The translations under genes and the position numbers were made by a program. Positions 1-12,608 of a DNA stretch of 64,000 nucleotides are shown in pieces (position 1 is the stretch's first letter; each line of letters starts with the position of its first letter). The DNA comes from Mesostigma viride (Eukaryota; Streptophyta; Mesostigmatophyceae; Mesostigmatales; Mesostigmataceae), in assembly GCA_009746045.1 (NCBI GenBank), contig RPFO01000774.1:682157-746156 (forward strand). Direction: 5' to 3'. The notes beneath the pieces were generated by a model that saw only the letters and a program-made list of their open reading frames with translations, had not been told where the DNA came from and did no database searches.

Positions 1-381
1 GTAGTCTTTGATGCTGGTGTTAAGCACGCCTTGTCTAAAGGCCAAGTCAGCCTGGAGCTGCGCGATGGATGCGAGGAGCTGTTGCTCTCTCGCTGCCCAC
101 TGTCCTCGCTCTTCCAATAGAGCGCCATCTGCATCGGAGAGGGGCAGTAGGAACCCTTTCAATATTGCCCGAATCAAGTCTGGGATGCTTCCATCCATCC
201 CAGCTGGCAGAGCATTTACAAATCCCAAATGGCGAGCGAGGCCCTTGAAGGCCATGACTTCACCATCGGTGAGGCCAGCTATTTCTATCTTATTGTGCTT
301 GCCCGTATTGCTCAAATGGTCTTCCAGCAGGACTTGGTGAACACGTAACGCTGCATGGAACAAGGTAGTGGTGGACACAAA
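1..381 (-). CDS. Unrecognised open frame cut by the left window edge
   Basis: On the minus strand the frame is open from a TGA at 382-384 to the first base of the window, about 127 codons. No ATG lies near its 5' end, so it is an internal exon or has lost its start. The translation is a normal soluble mixture with an Arg/Glu/Gln/Ala-rich stretch near the window edge that could form an amphipathic or coiled helix. I do not recognise a family. The plus-strand frame over the same bases is Ser/Cys/Pro-rich and looks like its shadow. A MITE-like repeat starts 14 bp upstream (395) and may have separated it from its 5' part. Confidence 0.4.
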
Positions 382-394
382 TCAATATGAGGGT

Positions 395-1174
395 TTCAGG
401 GGACCGTAGTGGGTAGATTTTTTTTGAGTGAGTAAAAATTCAGCTTTTATTTCATATCATTCCTATGTCAATTGGGAAGTCTCTGTGTTGATTGGAACCT
501 GTAACTATAGCGACTAATTGTTGATGACACCACTAGTTGAGGGTACTACCCCGCCCCCACCATACACCAATGGTGAGCTACAAATGCATGCACCAAGCAA
601 GAAAAAATAAACCCAAGACTGCAAAAATATGAGAAACAAGACCCCCTATTATTAACAAAGGAATTTGCCATCATAACGAGCTGAAATTTTGCAGCAGTGC
701 GGTTCAGCCCCCTCGGCCCTCGGCCAGTTTTGAATACAAGTACGTGGTGTTGATCATTTTACAATGTGATTGGTCTGATTTCACTAATTAAGAGGGAAAA
801 AAGACGCGACTTTGGGAGAGAAACTGATTAACTATGAGGAATACTCATTCTTTTACTGAGCTGAATAGCCACAATGTTTCACCAAGGGGGCAGCTACATG
901 GGAGTACGTGGTTTGCATAAGAACGGTTTGCCCATTCTCCTAAATGATAATATTCGTCCTAAATAGCGTCGTTTTCTTTAGCTCACCACCGGTGCGTGGT
1001 TGGGGGTAACCCCCAATAACCCCCAACAAAAAAGTACCCCCAACAAGTGCAGTGGGATAAATGCCCAACAAACATCATCTTCACGGTCCCCAAGCATTAT
1101 TGGATATGCTTCAAATGCATTACATTTATAAAAGGTATTTTTGGTGGGGTGCTAGGGATGTCCCCTCCCCTTCA
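395..1174. mobile_element. MITE-like foldback element, TTCA-flanked
   Basis: TTCA occurs at both ends (395-398, 1171-1174), followed inward by GGGG-type sequence on the left and preceded by CCCC on the right. Inside, around 540-585 and 965-1030, are imperfect inverted copies of a motif (GGGGTACTACCCC-like, then a short block ending in GAGCTA). The same internal motifs, in the same order, occur in the clear 661-bp foldback element at 11906-12566 and in the fragment starting at 27418, so this is probably an older, diverged member of the same TTAA-targeting family. No transposase is encoded. The boundaries are the uncertain part. Confidence 0.4.
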
Positions 1175-3003
1175 GATGAATCGCAGAGTTCTAAGCAAAG
1201 AAACAATTCCAAAGCAAAGAACCAACTCCATTATTAACATACAGCTACCAATGCACTCGGTGCACTAAATTACATGCAAGAGGCCTACCTCCATTTGCTC
1301 AATTGCACAAGTAAAACAGTCACGTCATTGCTAATATCCTAGGCACACAACTGCTCACAACACAAGACCGTTTTTCCCAATGCTGTGAGAATATATTATT
1401 TCAAAGCCTGTGAGAATCTCAGCTGGGCTAGTGAATATCTGAAGGATGAGCTGTGAGGGAGAACGAGGAATGTAAACTGAAAAGGAAGTTTATGTTGGAA
1501 CACAAGGTTTTTTCCAGTTCAGAACCAGTAATGGCTTCAATTGTAAATTAAAGCACGCCAGCAGTATCAAAATGCATGGAGCCACTTAAAGCTGTAAAGT
1601 CTTCAACCTAGAAGGAGGCCTAAAATGCATGGAAAGGATGTCCACGTGGGTTTGTTGCCATGTACGTACCTTCCACGAGGGTGGCCAACGTTGCCACTGG
1701 CTGTTGCCTTTGGGAGATTTTATCAGGCATCTGCATGCAGCAAACGGGTACATTTTGCATTGCAGAAACGATTGCATACTACGCATGTTCATAGCGTCAG
1801 GCGAGTGCGGGACACAAGTTCACTGCGATAAATTGCGACGGCAGTGCAGGGCGCGTATACGAACGTGATGCACCAATACTGCGTGCACCGAGACGTGGCA
1901 TCGCAGGCGTGGCAGTGCTGCACATTGTTTCTAAACGACAGTGCAGCACATTGCACCACGGCACGTGACTAATTAAACCAAAGCCTGGCCTTAAAGCCTA
2001 GAAAAAGCCGACACGGTGTTGCCTGCAAGGGGCAGCGCTTGTTGTGGCCGGCAAAGGAACTTGAAATGCCAGGAACTTGACAAAGATTAACCTGGCATGC
2101 GCCAGCAATCTTAAGCAGTCTAATCAGCATCCACGCTTCAACAAAAAAACCCACCTTATTTCGTCATTCGGAATGTCGTCGGCAGTTAGGTCGCGCCAGT
2201 TCCCGGGTCGCCTGGGCACTCGCAAGGCCTGCACACAGAGTAACTGCGCCGAAATGCACAGGTGCTTTACGACAAACTGCAGGAAACCAAAATTACCTTA
2301 TAGCACCTTTTCCGAAGCTCGGGCATACGGTCGCATCCCGCTGCGAGTTTTCAAAAGCAATATAATGCAACGTCCTGACCCTCGAGCCCGTTTTCCCAGT
2401 TTCTGCGCACCCATTGGACAAGAAATTCAAATTTCGCGGCGACCGGCGCAACGCCACAACACGCACGACTTAAAATCAGGTCTAAAACTTGCAAAACAAT
2501 CATATTTCTCCCTACATTTATCCTCCTCGACCACTCTGGCTGGCAGCCATGACCTCCAAGTGCCGTTCAACGTCCCTAACGTCTAAAACAACGTAATTTA
2601 CGTTGCTATGCATCGTCCAGCCAAAAATACAGTACAGTAATGTCAACGATGCGGGTCAGACTGGGTCGACAGGGAGTCGTGCTTGAACTTCCCAAGTTTT
2701 ATGGGGGAATCTCGCGAAACCTTAGAAACATTTTTGCCCAGCATTTGTGCGTGACAGTACGGTACGTGCGCTGGTTGGTCCTCTGACAGTTCCCTGTGCC
2801 AGGGCCAACCGGCTGCCCGTCAGTTGCCCCCGTTCAGAAAGTTTCGTCGAACTTTACTTCAGATTTGGAAATCATGAACGTGCGGTTGGAGTTTCGCGGG
2901 GGAACCCAAGTTCGCAAGTAATCCGCCAATGATGCGCTTCGAACACTTGCCCGCTAAAAATTCAACAGCCGCTCCGGCTGGCCACTTAAACGAAACTTGA
3001 TAA
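1175..3003. other. No supported gene
   Basis: Short overlapping frames exist (for example 2077-2586 plus), but none has a recognisable domain, a consistent splice context or a counterpart elsewhere in the window. I see no clear repeat either. Confidence 0.4.
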
Positions 3004-3376
3004 GGGTAGGGAAACATGCCATGACCTATACCCAGATGTTGCTGGACGACCTAGTGGTCGCAGCCCAGTTTGAGTACCGCATCCCCTCTCTCTCCCTTCT
3101 CTGGACTGCCATGCAGGACAAGCTAGAAGCGGTGGCAGAAGATTGTCAAGGCTCGCACGCCAGCCCCTGTGGGCAAGCCGCCTCCCCCCAAGAGGAGGAG
3201 CCATTTTGATGAGTAGCGTAGATAGGCTTTTCTAGACTAGATATAGCTTAGAGTTAGGTTAGTTCGATTACGCGGCTTCCTCCACACCACCCATCCAACC
3301 TGGAATATGTGCTACTACATGATCTGATTGATCTCCCAACGGAGACATGTTATAATTTAATTTTAATTTAATTTTA
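3004..3376 (+). mobile_element. LINE family A, 5'-truncated 3' end
   Basis: The segment encodes the last ~70 residues of a LINE ORF2 (VGKHAMTYTQMLLDDLV... to a TGA at 3207-3209), followed by a 3' UTR and the family-A terminus: GATCTCC-CAAC-GGAG hairpin around 3331-3344 and an A/T tail. The same C-terminus is better preserved on the minus strand at 36800-37000, which shows that this copy has lost a short part near its end. No RT or endonuclease remains. Confidence 0.8.
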
Positions 3377-3565
3377 CTAATCTACACTACTGGTATATAT
3401 TAATTAATTAATTAATTAGACTCGTGCTCCCGTTGGGGAGTCACGGAGCATTAACCCCGATGGATGGATGGATGGGTGCAACATTCCTACCGGTCTAATC
3501 TATCTACATCTATCTAACAACATGCTAACTACAACATCTATCTAGGCAGCCGCACGAGGGGGAGC

Positions 3566-4346
3566 TATCTGGCGTGCCTCCCGCGGGATTGCACACGCGG
3601 GCGCTTCCCCACTGGGGGGGGCTCGTTGTCCTCTATGACCTGGGCCCACTTGGCCTTGTCCATCATCTTCTTCCAAATCACGGAGAGGCCGAGGCCCCCC
3701 ATGTCCTCTACTAGCTGTTCCTTGAAGGTGCGGGCCTTGCGGCGTCTAACATCACTAGGCCCAGCCCACGTCAGGAGGTGCCGGCCAGGCTGAGCTGGTC
3801 GCAGTCCTGCGGGGGGCCACGTGAGGTGTCTACCTGGTTGGTGCGAGCTAGGTGCCCTACAAGCTGCAGGCGGCGTTGCTTAATTGTGCTGGTGATATAG
3901 GGCATGCCCTGGTACAGGTCCTCATTGCGGACATGAGCAGCATATCCTACTCTGAAAATGGAACGCAGCATGCTGGTGACCGCGGCGCCGTCCAGCTTGC
4001 GGGCCAGGTCGGCGGTGAGGGTCCACGTCTCGGCGCCATACGTGAGAACAGGAAGGACGAGGACCTTGAACAGGTCCTGTTTCTCGATCTTGCCCAGGGG
4101 CTTGCGCCACAGGGCCCGGTACTGACGTAAAGCGTGCCAGGCGAGGGAGATGCGATGGTCCACATCAGCCTCGCAGCTGGGGAGCAGGCTGCCCAGCAGC
4201 TTAACGCGGTCCCGATACGGGACTCGAGAGCCGTCGAGGAGATAGAGGGGCGGCGCTGGGTTGGTGAGCCCAACCGCCAGGGCCTCTGTCTTCTTGCTGA
4301 CCTCAAGCCCCACTGGCAGCCCGGGCCTCGAGAGCCAGGCAGTCAA
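3566..4346 (-). pseudogene. LINE ORF2 C-terminal part, frameshifted
   Basis: Continuation of the family-B ORF2: VGLEVSKKTEALAVGL (RT motif D/E region), then FKVLVLPVLTYGAETWTL (thumb and connection, seen in all LINE fragments here), then RRLQLVGHLART. Two frame breaks are visible, near 4315 (a 4-bp difference from the copy at 29783-31290) and near 3770. Beyond the second break the minus strand still encodes FKEQLVEDMGGLGLSVIWKK and an Arg-rich end at about 3566. Confidence 0.75.
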
Positions 4347-5841
4347 GCCATGTCTGCACGTGCTCCGTGTCCTCGAAGAGGGTGGTGTCGTCTGCGTAAA
4401 TGATGTCTGCTAGCCGAATCTCCGTGTCCGCACCGCCATGCCAGAATTTGTTAGCAACCTGCACTCCTGGTTCCCTGCCCACGATGCTGGCAAATCGCTT
4501 GCGCGCCTGAATCATCACGTATTCGACAACAATAATGAACAGGTAGGGCGACAGCACGCAGCCCTGCCACACACCCTTCTGTAAAGGGCATGGGGGCGTG
4601 GTCCCGTAAGAAGTGCGCACCGAAGTGGTGGACCCTTCATACAGGTTGCGGATGACAGCAATAAGGGGGCGGGGGATCCGGAACAACTCGAGGATGTCCC
4701 AAAGCGCAGGCCAGAAAACCGAATCGAAGGCTTTGATGAAGTCCACCAGCACAAGGTGCAAAGGGGACTCACCAGGCTGAAGGCGTTGCAGTTCCTCCAC
4801 CAGTCGGCGAGTAGCGAAGAGCGCCTGTACTGTGTTGCGACCTGAACGGAAGCCGTGCTGAGTCTCGCTGAGGTGACCGTCCAGGGCCGTGCGCAGGCGG
4901 TTCAGGATGAGCCGCATAAGAAGCTTGAGGGGGGCACTTTGAATGCACACCCCTCTGTAGTTGCCGGGGTCGGCAGGCGACCCCTTGTTCTTGTACAGCA
5001 TCGTGCGAAAACTGTGTTGCCAGGCCGCTGGAGGTGGTTGCGACGACAGCAGAAGGCGGTTGCAGATGTCCCGGAAGAGCAGCATAACACCTGTGTCTTC
5101 GAATTCGGCTGCAAGTTTTACAACTGCGGCCGGAATCTCGTCAGAGCCGGTGGCTGCGTCATACCGCAGGCGCTGGACCGCCTCCGTGACCTCGCGAGAG
5201 GTGAAAGGGGGCATGTCAGACGGGTCGCCAAGTGGGCCGACCAGCGGGGGGACTAGGTAGTCCGCCGCTGACCTAGGCGGGGCCGGGGGCCCTGCGGGGC
5301 CGGCCAGGGCGGCCGGGCGGGCGGCGGCGGCTGGGAGCAGGGGTGGGGGCGGCGCAGCTGTCCCCACGACCTCGGCCGTGGCCGTGGCCCAGGTACGAAG
5401 CCGCTTGGCTGGGGCGCCGGGGACGTCGTGGCGGTGGGGCCGGCCGAGGCCGTCCGGGTGCCCGAGGCGCTTGTACCAGAACCAGGCCCCCTTGCCGTCG
5501 TGCTTCTGCTGGCAGCTGCGCAGGTCCTTGACCATCTGCTGAGCATCTGCCTTCTCAGCCTGCTCGTAGGCGGCCCTCAGAGCTGCTTGCAGCCCAGGTT
5601 TGGCGATCGGATCTCTGTTGCGGCGGAGCATCTGCCTGGCGGCGACCACTGTCGGTGCGTGACGGTGGACAGCAAGCTGCCGACGCGGAGGCAAGGTGGG
5701 GAGGGTGCGGGCAGCCAGGCGATACTTGGCGGCGACACCACGGAGGATCACTGAAATATCCCCCGGCGGCGGAATGGCGTGTAACTGCTGTCGGCTGCCC
5801 CCGGCGTCGAATACGGCCAGGAAATCATCCCTGTGCGACAT
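4303..5841 (-). CDS. LINE ORF2 part: linker and reverse transcriptase
   Basis: A 512-residue open frame. Residues ~1-170 are an Ala/Pro/Arg-rich linker that normally follows the APE endonuclease. The RT domain follows: NYRGVCIQ and QHGFRSGRNT (fingers), motif A VDFIKAFDSV (about 4720-4750), motif B GVWQGCVLSP (about 4548-4577) and motif C IIYADDT (about 4387-4407) with both catalytic Asp. The frame ends four residues after LALEARA, where a 4-bp insertion relative to the copy at 30530 shifts the frame; the protein continues in the next entry. RT copies the element RNA at a nicked target. The initiating ATG is simply the first in the surviving fragment. The copy is probably inactive because it lacks the endonuclease. 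Confidence 0.85.
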   Translation of the reverse strand: MSHRDDFLAVFDAGGSRQQLHAIPPPGDISVILRGVAAKYRLAARTLPTLPPRRQLAVHRHAPTVVAARQMLRRNRDPIAKPGLQAALRAAYEQAEKADAQQMVKDLRSCQQKHDGKGAWFWYKRLGHPDGLGRPHRHDVPGAPAKRLRTWATATAEVVGTAAPPPPLLPAAAARPAALAGPAGPPAPPRSAADYLVPPLVGPLGDPSDMPPFTSREVTEAVQRLRYDAATGSDEIPAAVVKLAAEFEDTGVMLLFRDICNRLLLSSQPPPAAWQHSFRTMLYKNKGSPADPGNYRGVCIQSAPLKLLMRLILNRLRTALDGHLSETQHGFRSGRNTVQALFATRRLVEELQRLQPGESPLHLVLVDFIKAFDSVFWPALWDILELFRIPRPLIAVIRNLYEGSTTSVRTSYGTTPPCPLQKGVWQGCVLSPYLFIIVVEYVMIQARKRFASIVGREPGVQVANKFWHGGADTEIRLADIIYADDTTLFEDTEHVQTWLDCLALEARAASGA

Positions 5842-5848
5842 AGCGGCC

Positions 5849-6120
5849 GGTATTTCTTATTCCGGGGCCCAATGGCCGGCGCCGCGCCAGACTCGCCCGC
5901 CTTTGGGCTTTGGGCGTCTTGGAATTGGGCTTTAATTGGGCGTCTTGGAAGTTGGCTTTGGGCGTTTGCGCTTTTGGATTTCTACACTACACTGGTACTA
6001 CGTAAAAAAGCACAGACTGGTGCAGCGTAACATCCATACAACGTAAAATTACCGCCGCACATGAGGCCGGCAGCAATAAACTGGCAGCCAGCAAGAACCG
6101 GACAATGGCGTCGGTTGCTG
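5849..6120 (+). repeat. Interspersed repeat X, copy 1
   Basis: The segment from GGTATTTCTTATTCC to about 6120 recurs on the minus strand at 26550-26815 with high identity in its first ~185 bp and lower identity afterwards. It contains an internal direct repeat of a TTGGGCGTCTTGGAA-like unit, repeated about three times. In both places the same end of X abuts a LINE remnant. No coding signal is convincing. Confidence 0.65.
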
Positions 6121-7434
6121 GTATTTCACTTACACTTCACAGACTGCTTTGGAGTTTTGAGCATTTCCAGGCTAACCGAACTTAACATATTACCACATAC
6201 AGCCTAGGAGGCTCCGGCGTAGTTCTTAAGCAGGAGCGTCCCGGCCGTTTCCAATGGCGCATGATGCATTCAAGCACCATGTGGCTTTTATCTCGACATT
6301 ATTGCTCATCGTGTCTACATCTTTCGGCGTGCGGGCTAGCACTGACACGAGTGCGCAAGGCGGTTCTGATCGTGGGACTTCAATCAAGATCTTACGTAAG
6401 CTAATTTTTGTACACAAGCGAGGTTCCGAATGATCCAAGGGACCCGGCCCCTCATTATTCGGCCGCGGGTTCTTCTTATGCATGATGCTGCTGTGGATTG
6501 TCCGTGCCGGTAGTCTCTGTTCTACAGTAATGACGCGAATCCGCGTTGTGCTTGATCATGTAGTCAGCCCTTCGTGTTCATTACCTGTAAACGTTGATTG
6601 TTTCTTGACGCTTCTGAATGAAGAGTGTTAGAATGGAAGTATGGATTACATACCTAATTATGGGCACCCTTCCTTTATAATTACCTCGTTTAATTTGATA
6701 CATCCTTTCCCCTATGCGTGTACGAGCTGGTAATCTTTTTCGCCTGCCTTACCCAGCTTTGTTTTGACGGCGAAATGGCCGCCAAAAGTTATAGGGTATC
6801 TTGTTACGGTATTCCCCCGATATTTCCTTCTGAAGTTACCTCGGTATCATGGCCGCGCGGCTGGCCGGCCCACACCTGCGTACCACTTTTACTCTCTAGA
6901 GTAGGTCTTTCACGTACCCCACGTCAATGTTTACATATCATATCGGATTGTATATCTCAAAATTAAACTAAGCATGCATTGTGCGCACAATGCATATGTG
7001 CACCCGCCATGCGAAGGGCGCCTGCAGTACAATTTGCCGGCAATACGTGATCTCATCATGATCGTGATAAAAGAATGTCGTCTCTATTCAATATTAATTA
7101 GTAACATTGTATGATAAGGTTTGAAAGATAACCATGCCGGAGCGCTGAAGATAACGAGGGAATTACTAGGTAACCTACTTGCATTTATCTGAGCTGGCTG
7201 GGTACCAGATGACATCATGTATATAATGGCCTCGCTGCAAGATTGTGTACGGCCCCAATATTGGAGCCCTGCCGCCTCTTGAGGAAAAAAAGACAGCTGA
7301 ATGCGAGATCACCCTGCATGCTCAACTGTTTCACAACCTCAAGACGTGCTCATGGAGCAATACTACCATCAGCAAATCCTAACATACATACTAGACATGT
7401 GCCAAACATGAATTTTTTTCTGCTGCACGCACAG
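6121..7434. other. No supported gene
   Basis: Several frames of 60-85 codons exist on both strands without recognisable domains. The last ~190 bp may belong to the intron in front of the exon at 7435, which ends in a good acceptor. Confidence 0.35.
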
Positions 7435-7595
7435 GATCTGCCGGTGGACCTGCGGAGGCTGAGCGTGCTTCTTCTGCCTCTGCATGGAGCACACTAGTAA
7501 ATTCAACACAGCAGGGTGATCACGAAGATGATACTCTGCGATCTGTTGATGCTACGAGCACGAGCTGGCACGCAAACTACTTGCCGGACTCTAAG
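7435..7595 (+). CDS. Candidate exon 1 of an unrecognised multi-exon gene
   Basis: Acceptor TGCACGCACAG lies before 7435 and donor AAG-GTAAATG follows 7595. Between them one frame is open (2 nt completing a codon, then 53 codons): Ala/Ser-rich at first, then acidic (GDHEDDTLRS) and ending WHANYLPDSK. It ends in phase 0, matching the start of the next exon. No family is recognised. Earlier exons must exist, because there is no start codon here. Confidence 0.5.
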
Positions 7596-7675
7596 GTAAA
7601 TGTCAAGCATATTGCTCATTAAAATATGCCATTGTTAAGTTCATTACCTCCTAACCTGGCCAGTGACCCTAAGGC

Positions 7676-8001
7676 CGATACACGCTAACTAGGATACACG
7701 CTTACAAGGATACACGCTAAGGATACACGCTACAGTAAGGATACTTGATAAGGAAACACGGCAAGGATGCATGCTAAGGATACACGCAAAGGATGCACGC
7801 AAAGGATGCACGCTGAGGATCTATACACGCTAATGGCACACCTAAGGATACACGCTAAGGATACATGCTAAGGATACATGTACGCTAAGGATGAACGCTA
7901 AGGATAGGCGGTAAGGATACTATTACAATGCGGGCATGTCAAGGATGCACGCTAAGATAACACGCTACAGTACGGATGCATGCTAAGGATATACGCTTTA
8001 A
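7676..8001 (+). repeat. Degenerate 11-13 bp minisatellite
   Basis: About 25 imperfect copies of AAGGATACACGCT with variants (GGATGCACGC, GGATACATGCT). It lies inside the putative intron between the exons at 7435 and 8123. Copies differ by small indels, so the array is old. Confidence 0.85.
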
Positions 8002-8122
8002 AATTAACATTTCTTAATATAATTTATTTATATTAATTTGTTAAAGTTATATACATATAATATAAAATAATATACTACTTGCGGGCCATGTACATGTGCT
8101 TTGTGTTTCTTTGTGTACGCAG

Positions 8123-8269
8123 GATGACTGCACCGCCAAGCCGGAGACGCTCGTTATAATGCCCAATGTTCAGACCGACTGCGCGTTTGAAACAGAACCG
8201 CATTTGATTCGTTGCAACGTGGCTACCTTGGAGGTTTTCGTCGACGGCCGCATCGTGGCGGCGTATCAG
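8123..8269 (+). CDS. Candidate exon 2 of the unrecognised gene
   Basis: Acceptor TTTGTGTACGCAG, 49 codons in phase 0-0, containing AKPETLVIMPNVQTDC and ATLEVFVDGRIVAAYQ. The exon ends CAG followed by GCAAGC, which fits a GC-AG intron; no GT donor keeps the frame. A diverged copy of its beginning (QDDGTAKPET, then LVIMPVIQTDCA), also preceded by an acceptor-like TATGCAG, lies on the minus strand at 26093-26165, so the gene belongs to a repeated family. Function unknown. Confidence 0.5.
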
Positions 8270-8630
8270 GCAAGCCAAGACGTGTTGCCAGCTGTAACCT
8301 GCCCAATATTGCAGTGCACGTGCCTGGTTTTGTCTAGTGTGCGGGGTTTACTAGGGTACAGGGTTTAGCAGGGCAGCATGTTAAAGACTTAAGTAAGTGA
8401 GAAGATAGGGAATTACGTGCTTGCTGTACGGGTTTTTGCCCGTCCTTCTCGTCACACTCTAGATTACTCTGCACTCTAGATTGATTATATATTGTGGAAT
8501 CCGTGTTTCATTGCTTTGTTTGTCCGTCTGCCCCTCCCATGATCACAAATATCAAAAGCTTGTTGGCACCACCAATTTGCGTGGCGAGCTAAGTGAAGCG
8601 TCAGGGTCACCGTCCCCCTTGCACGCGCAG

Positions 8631-8924
8631 CGCAACACCACACGCAATGTGTTCGCCCACTCCATGCGCTCTTCATGGCAGTTGATTACGGACACCGCCC
8701 TGCTGTATGGCGCCTGGGCGGGGCCCAAGGGATCCTTGGCCCTGTGCGCCCGCAACTTCACGGCGGCATTCCTGGGCAGCAGCCCGGTCTACTCCACGGC
8801 AACAATCTCGAGCAGTTTGCTTGATGATATGAGCAGGCCCGTCACCGTGTACTCGTTGGGCAGGGGGCAGGAGGGTTGGGAGGGTGGCGAGCGAGCTAAG
8901 CAGCATCCTGGCCTTGGCAACGAG
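8631..8924 (+). CDS. Candidate exon 3 of the unrecognised gene
   Basis: Acceptor CACGCGCAG, donor GAG-GTAAGTG, 98 codons in phase 0-0. The translation begins RNTTRNVFAHSM, has a compact, non-repetitive globular middle (WQLITDTALLYGAWAGP) and a Gly/Glu-rich end. Base composition is more GC-rich than the flanking introns, as expected for a true exon. No family recognised. Confidence 0.55.
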
Positions 8925-9555
8925 GTAAGTGTGCCTGGGCTAACACGGCTATTATCAAGCAAGAAATCACAGCAACATATGTTGTGAACAGGCTAGTGGG
9001 GCGGTTGTTGGCATGGAGGAGTTATAGGTTAATGAGTTGTGATGAACTGTTATGATTTTCACATCTTAGGATACAACGTATGTCTGTGGTTCAGTGGCCG
9101 ATCGCAGTTGGTATATGCTTTTGAACAATTATAGTGAGCCTCATGTCTGTGGTACAGTAGTGAATGCATATGGTGTTGTCATTGGTATGCATGCGTGTGT
9201 GCATGTGCACATGCACGGGGGCACGTGCATGGGTATACACTTATCTAACGTGTGGAAGAACCTCTCAGCATGTCCATGTGCATACCATGCATGGACGTCG
9301 CCAAGCTGGACATTTTGCAATGTGAAAGCGTGTATATGCTTTGTTAGTGTTATTGGATCGCATGCACGAGGGCTTGTATTATTCCCCCCACCCCCAATCG
9401 ATAGCGTGTCTCCACATACATGTCTTGTTGCTTATAGTAATTTGTATAAATTCCTTCCCCCCCACCCCACCCCACTAATATTACTTGATATTGTAGAGGA
9501 ATGTAAGTAAGATGTGCTTCATTTTGTTGTGTTGTTGTTATGTGTGTTGGTGCAG

Positions 9556-11019
<1,464 letters not shown>

Positions 11020-11364
11020 GTATGCTTTCATAGCTAAGTTGTGCTTGGGTAGTGCAAGTTGTTCTTGGGTACGGATCCAATGTGCAACTTGTTCCTATGC
11101 AACATTCAAGTGTACTACTACTTCTACATGCGCTTTATATGTGTGGTGATATTCCCACTGTGCTCTTCACGACATCATGCTACAATGTAGTGACGAGCAT
11201 ATGCAGGCCACCGTGTGGCAAACTGGTGAGGGACTCCCTCACCAATGCTCAGCAATAAAGAGGGAGCACTAAAGAGGGCACGTGGTAGCCTTTCTGAAGA
11301 AGTCTACTGAACCCAGCAGTGGCAATTTTCTTTATTCTTCCTTTGTTCGTTACATTGTTTTCAG

Positions 11365-11460
11365 GGCAATCAATGTGCATCACAACATGCGGCATGCCCG
11401 GCTCGCTCAGCGGGGCCACATGAGCACGATGCCGCGGAGGCTGAAGAAGCAGGCGATCAG
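11365..11460 (+). CDS. Candidate exon 5 of the unrecognised gene
   Basis: Acceptor TTGTTTTCAG, donor ATCAG-GTATCAT, 32 codons in phase 0-0: GNQCASQHAACPARS followed by an acidic end. It is homologous along its whole length to 12609-12719, so the exon has been duplicated; only this copy keeps a canonical acceptor. Confidence 0.45.
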
Positions 11461-11905
11461 GTATCATGGGCTTATCATCATGGCTGTCTTTTTCAAATCA
11501 TTGCTTTCTTACAATTAGCCGTAGCTAACACAGCCACCTTTTATCAGAAGGGTAATCAGCACCGTGTCGTGGGAATGCTTTGGCTATGTTCTTCCCATGC
11601 TCGTTACATTGTTTGGCACCCATGGATGGGTGGTCATGTGAATTGCGTTGGGGTGGCCAGTTTTCGTAACCCACCGTGGCTCAGTCATGTGGGCATGAGT
11701 GAGAATAGGGGCGGCGTTGGCCAGTTTTTGGCACCCATGGATGTATGGGCATGAGAATTGTGTTGGCACTGGCCAAGTATGTAGCACCTCCCATGGCGTG
11801 ACGTATATAAACTTAGGGAAACAGGTGCAAGGACCCGCAGCCGCCCTTTTATTTGATTCATATAATGATGAACATTGTCATGTCGTGGGCTCATGAATGT
11901 TCCTC

Positions 11906-12566
11906 TTAAGGGGACTCGTCACCAAAACACCGAAAAATCAATAAAAATTCAAAACTCGCATTAAACCTATGCAAACAGTGCCCAAAAGTGATTGGGGACA
12001 CAAAGTAGCATTTATGACGATTTGTCGTGCACTTACTAGGGGTACTACCCCTGGCATGTGGCTAAAAATAGCACAAGACGCTAAACCGTTCTTGCCGCCC
12101 AACGGTCAATAGGAGCATCTGTTTGACCTGCCCATACATTCCAAACGAGTTCCCCCTCTCCTCGACCGTTTGAGCTACTAACATGGGTCGGCGGGGCAGG
12201 TTTGTGAGAGTTATTAATTTTCCCGCCAAAATACGGTCTTTTTTCGCGGGAAAATTAATAACTCTCACAAACCTGACCCGCTGAACCATGTTAGTAACTC
12301 AAACGGTCGAGGAGAGGGGGAACTTGTTTGGAATGTATGGGCAGGTCAATCAGATGCTCCTATTGACCGTGGCGTGGCAAAAACGGTTTAGCGTCTTGTG
12401 CTATTTTTAGCCAAATGCCGGGGGTAATACCCCAAGTAAGTGCACGACAAATCGTCATAAATGCTACTTTGGGTCCCCAAACCCATTTGGGCATTGTTCG
12501 CATAGGTTTAATGTGAGTTTTGAATTTTTATTGATTTTTTGGTGTTTTGGTGACGAGTCCCCTTAA
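11906..12566. mobile_element. Foldback MITE, 661 bp, TTAA target site
   Basis: The two halves (11910-12237 and 12238-12562) are near-perfect inverted copies. The ends read TTAA-GGGGACTCGTCACC and GGTGACGAGTCCCC-TTAA, that is, a TTAA on each side and a terminal inverted repeat running the whole arm. There is no coding capacity. The TTAA target fits piggyBac-like mobilisation, but the GGGG terminus differs from the usual piggyBac CCC end, so the helper transposase is unknown. It sits between the duplicated exons at 11365 and 12609. Confidence 0.9.
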
Positions 12567-12608
12567 ACAGTCTGTATGCGGTGTGTGCTTCTCAATTACG
12601 TTATTTGC

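Larger units (their letters stand above)
3397..5848 (-). mobile_element. LINE family B, 5'-truncated copy with RT
   Basis: Read on the minus strand this is a non-LTR retrotransposon: endonuclease-RT linker, reverse transcriptase, C-terminal region, 3' UTR with a short CATC run, the terminal hairpin CTCCGTGACTCCCCAACGGG and a TTAA-repeat tail (3397-3417). The endonuclease and any ORF1 are missing, because the copy stops at 5848 where repeat X begins. It is the best copy of family B here; others lie at 29783-31290, 37440-38255, 41158-41478 and 55497-55880. Confidence 0.85.

Noticed and set aside
2077-2586. 169-codon plus-strand frame
   Set aside because: No domain, no splice context, composition typical of random sequence; not listed as a gene.
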